Shown: positions 55,672 to 64,000 of the stretch, in pieces
Numbering within the stretch: the first letter of the stretch is position 1
Layout: each line of letters starts with the position of its first letter
Assembly (NCBI GenBank): GCA_959347315.1
Contig: OY365817.1
Coordinates: 4,296,643 to 4,360,642, forward strand
From: Bimastos eiseni
Taxonomy: Eukaryota; Annelida; Clitellata; Crassiclitellata; Lumbricidae
Direction: 5' to 3'
Length of the DNA stretch: 64,000 bases
The notes under the pieces: generated by a model
Database searches by the model: none
What the model was told of the DNA's origin: nothing
What the model saw: only the letters and a program-made list of their open reading frames with translations
Made by a program: the position numbers and the translations under genes

Positions 55672-55760
55672 ACTTTTATTTTGATCATTCCTTGATTTTG
55701 ATCATTCCTTGATTTTGATCATTCCTTGAGTTTTTGATGTTTACTTATTCCTTGATTCTG
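55672..55760. repeat. TTTTGATCATTCCTTGA short tandem repeat
   Basis: About four direct units, then decayed copies (TTCCTTGATTCTG) to about 55810. Confidence 0.8.
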
Positions 55761-56089
55761 GTTGTTCCTTGATTCTGCTCATAATATTATATAAATTTTG
55801 ATCATTCCTTTATTTTGATTGTTGCATGTGATGTTGATCAGTGCGTGTGTGATTGTCTTTGATCCTATGTTGATTGTAAACTGATCAATATATTCGTTGG
55901 AGTGATGATGTTGAATGGAGTCAACACAGAGTCATTTCTGATTAGTCTTTGAACATTTCGATGAAACGGTTGCCAAACATCTTGTCTTAATAAATCACAA
56001 ATCAAAATGCAGTTCATTGTTGATGATGTTAGGATAATTTTGTAATTGTAATTGCAATGGGCAGCAGGAGAAAGAGAGAGCAACTCCAT

Positions 56090-56340
56090 CCGAAGAAGAA
56101 GGGGAGGCTGTTCCAGCTGGTGGGACCCACATTGGTCAAGCTCCTTAGGCCTTATGGTGTCTGACAGTAGGAGAGGGAGGGACTCTTAGGGTGTCTGAGA
56201 GTAAGAGTGGGAACAACTCTCAGAGTGTCTGAAAGGAGGAGACGGAGTGACTGTCATAGTGCCTTAAGAGTTGGAGAAGAAGGCACTGTAAACACATGTG
56301 TCTGAGCTTAGGAGAGGGAGGGTTCCTCAGAGTGCTACTA
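56090..56340. other. Short degenerate GTGTCTGA..AGGAG repeats, no gene seen
   Basis: GTGTCTGACAGTAGGAGAGG-like units recur about four times at 40-60-base spacing. Confidence 0.5.
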
Positions 56341-56461
56341 AATCTCTTGTCTTTTATTCCACCGATCATCTGGAACGCACTAAAGTAAATACATTCATAA
56401 ATGGAAACAATGATCGATTGTTTCAGATCAATTAATGACTGGTTGTTGACAGATACAGAAA

Positions 56462-56915
56462 ACAACCTATTGAATCACAGAAAACAATGGACTGAATCAC
56501 AGAGAACAATGAACTGAATCACAGAAAACAATGAACTGAATCACAGAAAACAATAGACTGAAATTCGCTAAATCACAGAAAACAATGGACAGAGAACAAT
56601 GGACTGAATCACAGAAAAAAATGGACTGAATCACAGAAAACAATGGACTAAATCACAGGAAACAATTCACTGAATCACAGAGAACAATGGACTGAATCAC
56701 AGTAAACAATGGACTGAATCACAGAAAACAATGAACTAAATCACAGGGAATAATGGACAAAATCACAAAAAACAATCGACTGGATCAAAGAAAACAATGA
56801 ATTGAATAACAGAGAACAATGGACTAAATCACAGAAAACAATAGACTGAAATTCGCTAAATCACAGAAAACAATGGACAGAGAACAATGTACTGAATCAC
56901 TGAAAACATCTTGCT
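56462..56915. repeat. 22-bp GAATCACAGAAAACAATGGACT minisatellite (variable)
   Basis: About 20 units of GAATCACAGAAAACAATG plus GACT. A larger block (AATTCGCTAAATCACAG) recurs at about 56560 and 56840. Confidence 0.93.
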
Positions 56916-57194
56916 GACCGAAGAAGAGACTGAATGTGCGTATGTATAGTGCTAAACTTCTTTGAGTTGTGAGCTATTGATTGATTGATGGCTTCTACTG
57001 GCTTCTATTGGTTCTTGTGTTTGCATCTGGTGATTGCAGAGGAATCGAGCGACGTTACTGAGTTGTTTCGTTCTGCAGGAAAATAAACGGACGAACGAAG
57101 AAGAAGGGGTTTGTTGAGATTCGATTTAAAATACGATTCTTTCTCTGCATTCATTGCTGTATCGATATAAATCCTCTCCTCATTCTATCATTTT

Positions 57195-57840
57195 TAAAAT
57201 TTTTATAGCGCCTCTTGAAGGCTACTACTCAGGAGCGCTACCGACCCGGGCACGGCTGTAAAGAGCAATTTTAAGGCGAGTATAAAAAAAGAGTGTGAGT
57301 GGACCCTGAGCGACAACCGCCATGCCAACGGTAGCGTGTTCCAGAGGGAGGGGCCAACCACTGAGAAGGCACGATTCTGTTTAGTGGTTGTAAGGGCGAA
57401 TGGGACAATGAGCATGCCTCGCTCAACAGAGCGGAGACAGCGTCGACCCGGTACGCTTAAAGTAGAGTAACATAGATCACGAAGATAGGCAGGGAGAAGA
57501 CCGCCATACCAAAGAGATGATACGGTACGAGATTCGCTGTTGGAGTGGGAGCCAGTGGAGCACATCTAGCACATAGCCGGATACATGGCCAATTTAGGAA
57601 TGCGTCCATCAAGGCGTACAGCAGAACGCAGGACCCGCTCCAGGTACCGCAAACGCCCAGCTGGAAGACCTGCATATACTGAGCAACAGTAATCCAGTCA
57701 GGCAGTAATGAAGGCGTGAACAGGGGCAGCTGTGGCGTCTGGAGTTAGCGAGCGCGAAACAGTTCGAAGCTGATGCAACTGGTAGTATGAATCACGGCAA
57801 AGACGGTGAATGAGAGAGGCAAAGGTGAGCTCTTGGTCCA
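57195..57840 (-). pseudogene. L2-like LINE ORF2 C-terminus and 3' end (family B)
   Basis: The minus strand reads LRSVERGMLIVPFA, then NRAFSVVGPSLWNTLPL, the C-terminal block of L2/Rex-type ORF2. The 3' end is AGCGCTCCTGAGTAGTAGCC with a GCGCTATAAAAATTTT tail. 5'-truncated; a frameshift lies near 57550. Confidence 0.75.
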
Positions 57841-58089
57841 ACGTGACTCATAACAGAGGAAAATCCAAAGAGGGAAAAATCAGCAGTAATGCCCTCGCCT
57901 CCCATACACCCTCTCATCTCTTCTATACCCTGTTGCAGGATTTTAAAACCATAAAATCTCCTATCCAGAAACATATCTCAATTATTTATCCCAAATCCTT
58001 TAAAATTTACTTGTCTTTTGTACAATAATCTACTTACTTTTATTATCAATTATCACTCATGTTGACAATTATGTGTTTTTGTTGGTATC

Positions 58090-58128
58090 AGGACATTACC
58101 CCCCCCCCGACATTACCCCCCGGACATC
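58090..58128. repeat. Inverted copy of the AATGTCC unit
   Basis: GACATTACCCCCCCCC and GACATTACCCCCC in the opposite orientation to the array at 58290-58660. The two flank a (CATA)n stretch, giving a fold-back arrangement. Confidence 0.75.
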
Positions 58129-58149
58129 ACTATGTTTCCATAGCGCAAA

Positions 58150-58275
58150 TAGACATACATGCATACATACATACTTACATACATGTATACATACATACAT
58201 GCATGTATACATTGTATACATATATTCACATGTATACATACATTTATGCATACATACATGCACACATACATACTC
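58150..58275. repeat. (CATA)n/(CATGTATA)n microsatellite
   Basis: ATACATACATAC and ATGTATACATAC units between the inverted blocks. Confidence 0.9.
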
Positions 58276-58287
58276 CAATTATGTATT

Positions 58288-58660
58288 GGAATGGGGGGGT
58301 AATGTCCGGGGGTAATGTCCGAGGGGCGGGGGTAATGTCTGGGGTAATGTCCTAGGGGTAATGTCCGAGGGGCGGGGGTAATGTCCTAGGGGTAATGTCC
58401 GAGGGGCGGGGGTAATGTCCGGGGTAATGTCCTAGGGGTAATGTCCTAGGGGTAATGTCCGGGGTAATGTCCTAGGGGTAATGTCCGAGGGGCGGGGGTA
58501 ATGTCTGGGGTAATGTCCTAGGGGTAATGTCCGAGGGGCGGGGGTAATGTCCGGGGTAATGTCCTAGGGGTAATGTCCGGGGTAATGTCCTAGGGGTAAT
58601 GTCCGAGGGGCGGGGGTAATGTCCTGGGTAATGTCTTAGGGGTAATGTCCGGGGGGGGCA
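58288..58660. repeat. GGGGTAATGTCC higher-order minisatellite
   Basis: Three alternating variants: GGGGTAATGTCCTAG, GGGGTAATGTCCGAGGGGCG and GGGTAATGTCC. About 24 units in higher-order blocks. Confidence 0.95.
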
Positions 58661-59239
58661 ATGTTTTAGACCAGTTTTTGTCATATTGCTTTCTTTATAG
58701 GCCTGCTACTACTACTACCACCACCACTACTCCACCTACTCCTCCTCCTCCCCTACTACTACCACCGCCACCATTACTAATACTACTGCTGGTCTATATA
58801 TATGCTGTCCAATTCTGCATCTCCTATGTTATGCTTTATTACCTGTTTTGCCATCCTCCTCTTTCTCTCTGCAACCAGTTTCCTTTCTCTCTCCATTCGA
58901 CTCCTCATTGCAGTTCCTCTGCTTTCCGCTGTCTTCTCCCATATCCTGTCTACTCTCCTTCTACGTTAATTCCTCTTCTCACAAAAGTTATCTTTAAAAG
59001 ACCATCTAATGCTTCATGCTCTCTTTGCTTTTAAACGGCGTCCCATTCTCTCAATAGCAGCAGTTACAACAACACGGCGCCCGTCACGCTGTCTTTACTA
59101 TTGCCTGCATTTTTCTCTTTCAATCGACTTCATTCGACTGAGAAACTGTGCAACAAATCGAATTCTCTTCATCGAATTAATGCAAGTATCTCGAGCATAA
59201 TTCAAAAGACATTTTTCTCAACAGCCAAGCAACTAGATA

Positions 59240-59900
59240 TTATTTCCGATTCTTATCTTGCAAAGGAAATAATTTGTGATTATTGCCTTGTAAATTATAT
59301 GATTTTTGATACTTGCCTGGCAAATAATATAATTTCTGAATCTTTTCTTGCAAATGATATAATTTCTGATTCTTTCTTATAAGAAATTTGGTGGGGAGAC
59401 ACACGTATAATATGTCCTCACTCTCCGTAAAAATGGGGGACTTGTCCTCTCGTCCTCCGGGATCGCCGCCTCTGCTTGCAAATGATATAATATCATATTC
59501 TTGCCTTGCAAATGATATGAATTCTGATACTTGCCTGGCAAACGATATGATTTCTGATTATTATCTTGCAAATGATATGATTTCTGATTCTTATCTTGCG
59601 AATGATATGATTTCTGATTACTATCTTGCAAATGATATGATTTCTGATTCTTATCTTGCAAATGATATGATTTCTGATACTTGCCTGGCAAATGATATGA
59701 TTTCTGATTATTATCTTGCAAATGATATGATTTCTGATTCTTATCTTGCAAATGATATGATTTCTGATACTTGCCTGGCAAATGATATGATTTCTGATTC
59801 TTATCTTGCAAATGATATGATTTCTGATTCTTGTGTTGCAAATGATATGATTTCTGATTATTGCCTTGCAAATGATATGATTTCTGATTCTTATCCTAAT
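59240..59900. repeat. 30-bp minisatellite coding a LANDMISDSY decapeptide if read
   Basis: Unit CTTGCAAATGATATGATTTC plus TGATTCTTAT, about 18 copies. Because 30 is a multiple of 3, the + frame stays open (59388-59939), as do two minus frames. Interrupted at about 59383-59473. Outlying units recur at 61672-61755. Confidence 0.95.
59383..59473. mobile_element. Short unrelated insertion in the 30-bp array
   Basis: GGTGGGGAGACACACGTA to GATCGCCGCCTCTG, with a hAT-like right end (CAGAGGCGGCGATCC inverted). No matching left end, so a fragment at best. Confidence 0.35.
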
Positions 59901-59919
59901 CTTAATCTCCACATGTTTA

Positions 59920-61672
59920 AAGCACTACTTGAAGCCTAAGCGCACCAGCTTATTCACGACTGCTGCATCAGATCGAAGGGTTATCCAAAGGATAGTCCGT
60001 GGGAGGTCAGAGTTCGGTTTCCAGGTCAGCAGGGAGGCAGAGTTAAGAAGGGTGTCGTTTTTGTCGATAATTAACAGATGGAATGTCAAGTAATGCGTCT
60101 GGGTAAGAGTTCTTGTAAAGGTGGGACTTAAAGTTTAGAACTGAGAGCCCAAGGTGTGATGGATAGGGGCGCTAGGGGCCGTCCACATATTACTTACGCA
60201 GCGAGGGGTAGGGGGTTTCAAATTTCGGTCATTTATGCGGGTGCTTATGGTGGGGAGGGGTCCCAAAAATATGTACGTACGCAAATATTATTGTCTAATT
60301 ATGACGTCCACAATATAGAATATGAAAATCAGAACTGTAAACCGAATCACAGACCACAGACCTACCTAATCCTGCTTAATCAATTTTATGTAGCATTAAA
60401 ACGGTTTAAAATGCAGGTGTTGTTAGTGTTTTAATTCTTCATAACTGTCAATAAAAGTAAGTTGACGAGGTGCGGCGTTGGATATGGCGCGGCTGGATAC
60501 CTTGAGATGAGGCGTTGGATACCTTGAGATGAGGCGTTGGATATGGTGCGGTTGGATACCTTGAGATGAGATATAGTCTGGAGTTGAGTGAGGGTGAGAT
60601 AAGAGGACGATCGGATAGAACGGGTTGGCGAAGAGTTCGCGAAGATAAATTATTTGGACTGGGAGTATTGTATGGAGTTGTAAGTGAGTGATAGGACTTT
60701 GAAGTGAATGCGCTCTGGAATTTTTAGACAGTGAAGTGATTTGAGGATTGGAGTGATGTGATGATGCTTGGGTGTTCTGGTGGCGGCTCTGGATTTTGGA
60801 TGAGTTGTATAGACGTTAGATTTGCGTGGCTTCAAGGCTGATGAAAAGAGATTTGCAGTAATCGAGCTTGGAGTGGACGAGGGAGGTGGCAATGGTGGAT
60901 GCAGGTTTTAAGTCGAGCATGGGTCGGATGCGGCGGAGGTCGCGAATGTGCATGAAACAGGAGCGAGAGAGGTTGGAGAAGTATTTGGAGAAAGAGAGAT
61001 GAGGATCAAAGGTGACGCCAAGATTTCGGACTGGGGCATTTGAGGTGAAGGAAAGGGATGAAGAATTAGTTGGTAGGTGAATTGCAGGAGCGGGTATTTT
61101 CCTGATTTGGTCAGGGAAGCCTATGAGGATAAATTCTGTCTTTGAAATGTTGAGACAGAGGAGATTAGATGACATCCATTCGGAGACTAAGTTTACCACA
61201 GTAATTGTGCAATGGAGGTGGAGAAAGAGGTCAGGGAGGATGTAGAGTATGTAGAGTTGGGTGTCACTTGCATACTGTTGGTTGTCAACAGAGGAGGATT
61301 GTATGAGATGACTTAATGGTCTGGTATAGAGGATGAAGAGGAGTGGACCCAGAACGCAGCCTTGAGGGACACCGCATGTGAGTGGGAGGGGTTGCGAACA
61401 AAGGTTGAAGGCTTTGACAGAGAAGGATCTGGAAGATAAGTAGGATTGGAACCAGAGTAGAGCAGTTCCAGAAACGCCAAACCAAGAGGATATCTAGTCA
61501 ATGGTATCAAATGCAGCAGAGATATCGAGGAGGTAGAGGTAGGGAACTTGTTGATGGCTGGCGGCAGAGGCCAGTTTGTTATATAGAGAGGCAAGCAGAG
61601 TTTGTGTACAGTAGTGTTTAGTGAAGCCTGATTGGTAGGAGTTTAGCAGTGAGTTTGATGAGAGGTAGTCCT
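59920..61672 (-). pseudogene. L2-like LINE (family C), 5'-truncated, inside the 30-bp array
   Basis: The minus strand reads LLNSYQSGFTKHY, LLDISAAFDTID (motif A) then a TAG stop, FGVSGTALLWFQSYL, CGVPQGCVLGPLLFILYT, QYASDTQLY where YADD is expected, SEWMSSNLLCLNISKTE, and a 3' part homologous to 26890-27170. The motif C change (Ala-Ser-Asp for Ala-Asp-Asp) and stops make it inactive. Confidence 0.85.
60165..60300. mobile_element. Possible MITE fragment within the LINE 3' region
   Basis: GGGCCGTCCACATATTACTT with an inner ATGTACGTACGCAA. It resembles short DNA-element ends in other invertebrates. No second end or duplication found. Confidence 0.25.
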
Positions 61673-61755
61673 TTATCTTGCAAATGATATGATTTGTGAG
61701 TCTTGCCTTGCAAATGAACTGATTTCTGATTCTTGCCTGCAAATGATATGATTTC
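61672..61755. repeat. Outlying units of the 30-bp minisatellite
   Basis: Three units (CTTGCAAATGATATGATT) immediately right of the LINE, continuing the array that stops at 59900. Confidence 0.9.
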
Positions 61756-62049
61756 TCATCCAGTAATTATACAACATTCTTCTTCGGTGGATGTTCTTGG
61801 TGCACAACCTTGTCTTTATTTCCGCTTTCTTCGTGTTGAAATTTTTACCTAATAGGCCTACCAGAACTAGTCAAATGGCTGAGAGGTTATAAGGAACGTA
61901 TGACAGATCAAGGCCTATTGCTAGCCGGCTGATTCTTTGATCTCGACCTGGCGGCTCAGAACCTGACCTTCAAAACCTGCACAGTAATCAGAGTTTGAGT
62001 TCGGGATATCCTGCATTGGATATCTACCCCAGCGCATCTTATTTAGGGT

Positions 62050-62406
62050 ATCTGCCTTAGTTTGGCGCTGCCTTGGCGGTACTGGGCTTGCTTATTTGCA
62101 GGAGCTAAGTCGCCCTATCGCACACAGTAGCGGTCGGCAACCATTTCGCTCTGCAGTTCATGACGACTTCATCGTCCCTTTTGCACACACTTCCATAATG
62201 CAGAATCGGAGTTTCTCGGTCGTGGGACCTACCATCTGGAATGGACTTCCCATAGTGCTCTGTCTCCTACCTAAGAACTCATCTTCATCATTTTACGCCT
62301 CTCTTAAAACTGTCCTTTTCAGCCGAGGGTTAGGCCGGGAGCGCCTCTGAGTAAATATCTTGAAGGGGCGCTATATCAAGCATTTTTGATTGATTGATTG
62401 ATTGAG
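62050..62406 (+). pseudogene. L2-like LINE 3' end (family B)
   Basis: The + strand reads LSRPIAHSSGRQPFRSA, then NRSFSVVGPTIWNGLP and LKTVLFSRGLGRERL with stop. The 3' end is GAGCGCCTCTGAGTAAATAT, GGCGCTATATCAAGC and a TGATTGATTGATTGA tail. Same family as 57195-57840. Confidence 0.8.
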
Positions 62407-63000
62407 TCTGATTTTATTAAACTGTTTCCTTCGACTTTGCTTTGGTGGTTCCGAAGAAATCCGAAGATTATGATTGAGATTTCTGCTGACAACGAGAAAA
62501 CTGACAAATTTCGTGCTTCCAAATGTCCATCTGTAATCCAAACAATATGGAGCTAAAACTGTCTACTTCTCCTCAACAGAGTTCGAACTGGTTTCCTTAT
62601 AAACAGGTGGTCGTTTGGGAGTAATTGGTTGCGTAGTCAATTCCGTCGGTTTAGTTGGTTGACCCTTTATGTAGATTGTTCCCTGTAATGTAATGTAAAC
62701 CTGCGAAATTGTATCTGCGCCCCGGAACTTTACATCAGCGCGACATGAAATTCTGGCGACACATCAGCTGTTGGTAACCGATTTATACTTGTAGGTATAA
62801 TCTGAGTTGAAGACTTTGGCCAATGAACTGCATGGGAATCGTTAAGCGCACTGTAATGTTCCAGTGGTCTTGATATTGAATGTGGTGCAATCGATATCTA
62901 TCGAAGATTTCCAGTGCGCCAGGGATCGAAGAGAGTTCAACCGAGGATTATTCAATAGAAAATGTCAACCTGAACGAATACATAAGAAATTGAGAGGCAG
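62407..63000. other. Unique sequence, no gene seen
   Basis: No recognised frame, repeat or element. Confidence 0.45.
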
Positions 63001-63009
63001 AGTCCGATA

Positions 63010-63475
63010 GGCAGCAAGAGAGAGAGAGACAGTCAAGCAGTTGGAATGAGACAGAGAAAGAGCCAAGCAGAGGGAACGCCACACAGAACGGAACAGCCAA
63101 GCACAAGGAGTGCGACAGAGAGATAGATAAATAGACAGATAGAGATAGATAGATAGATAGATAGAGAGACAGAGAGAGAGAAGAAAGACAGAGAGTCAGA
63201 GAGACGGAGAGAGACAGAAAGACAGAGACAGAGAGAGGAAGGGAGGGAGAGTGAGGGAAGGAGGGAGAGTGTAAGAGGGAGACAGAGAGAGAGAGGGAGA
63301 AAGAGAGGGGGAGGGAGACAGACAGAGACAGAGATAGAGAGACAGAGAGAGGAAGGGTACAAGAGACAGAGGGAAGGAGAGAGGGGAGGAAGAGAGTGGG
63401 AGGGAGACAGAGAGAAAGGGAGAAAGAGAGAGAGAGAGAGAGAGAGAGGAGAGGGAAAGAGGGAGAGAGAGATCT
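63010..63475. repeat. GA/GACA/GGGA purine array
   Basis: Purine-rich on the + strand, with GATAGATAGATA (63130-63165) and GGGAGGGAGA blocks. The Ser/Leu/Pro frames on the minus strand are artefacts. Confidence 0.93.
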
Positions 63476-63669
63476 CGGGTCAATCGATGACGTAGGTTAC
63501 TTTGGCACTACCGATACAATTAGCGCTAATCAATTGGAGCTGCAGATAGGAATATATCGTTTGCGGATACAGAACATAGTATTATTTAAGAGAATTCCTT
63601 CTCCTAATTCTTCCTTATATTTTATCTTCCCTTTGACAACGTTTTATTTCAGTTGACAGTTCATCTCGC

Positions 63670-63930
63670 TCTGTTGGCCTCATAGTATTGGCCTTATAGT
63701 CTTAACCTCAAAGTTTTGGCCTCATAGTCTTAACCTCATAGTCTTAGCCTCATAGTCTTGGCCTCATAGCCTTGGCCTCATAGTCTTAACCTAATAGTAT
63801 TTGCCTAATAGCCTTGGCCTCACAGTCTTAACCTCATAGTTTTGGCCTTATAGTCTCGGCCTCATAGTCGTAACCTCATAGTTTTGGCCTTACAGTCGTG
63901 GCTTCATATTGTCTTGGCCTTTATGTTGCA
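63670..63930. repeat. TTGGCCTCATAGTC minisatellite
   Basis: About 20 degenerate 12-13-base units alternating TTGGCCTCATAG and TTAACCTCATAG. Confidence 0.92.
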
Positions 63931-64000
63931 TTTGTCTAAACAGTACTCAACCTTCAGTTCAAAGCAGTTGTAATTTCACTGAATATAATATGGCCCCTAT

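Noticed and set aside
59240..59900. Possible CRISPR-like array
   Set aside because: The units are contiguous 30-bp repeats with no unique spacers, and the DNA is animal nuclear.

Overview
This is animal (metazoan) nuclear DNA. It is AT-rich, with split genes, GT-AG introns of up to about 6.5 kb, dense micro- and minisatellites, and many transposon relics. The repeat types (CR1/L2-like LINEs, tRNA-headed SINEs, several hAT MITEs, a Helitron end) and the two genes fit a marine invertebrate. An echinoderm-like or other invertebrate deuterostome is my best guess, but the sequence does not settle it.

Two protein-coding genes can be supported, both on the + strand. (1) FoxG, a forkhead transcription factor, has two coding exons (15556-16147 and 22683-24151) encoding 686 aa. 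A compact promoter lies upstream, with an NRF-1-like site, CCAAT boxes and a TATA box at 15087-15231. (2) The serine palmitoyltransferase large catalytic subunit (SPTLC2/LCB2 type) has 13 coding exons between 34269 and 53687. They join in a consistent phase into 1803 nt (600 aa plus stop), with the PLP-binding lysine at residue 404. No other host gene was recognised. The long open frames elsewhere are translated simple repeats or transposon remnants.

Layout. 1-15 kb: gene-poor, with polypyrimidine arrays, a Tc1/mariner relic (3700-4521), CR1-like LINE pieces and a 1 kb 16-bp minisatellite (12.2-13.3 kb). 15-24.2 kb: FoxG, whose intron holds a second mariner-type relic, another DNA element and Helitron pieces. 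24.2-34 kb: intergenic; a minus-strand CR1-like LINE (28.9-32.3 kb) is interrupted by a hAT element, by a second hAT inside the first, and by a SINE fragment. 34-53.7 kb: SPTLC2, whose introns carry a perfect 58-bp-arm hairpin, a miRNA-like hairpin, several hAT elements with 8-bp target duplications, a stacked hAT>piggyBac-like>hAT nest in intron 8, and a 456-bp inverted repeat in intron 12. 53.7-64 kb: gene-free, with minisatellites and LINE 3' ends.

The two genes act in unrelated processes (transcriptional control in development; the first step of sphingolipid synthesis). I see no functional link beyond adjacency. The most unusual content is structural: the intronic inverted repeats and the unusually legible transposon stratigraphy.
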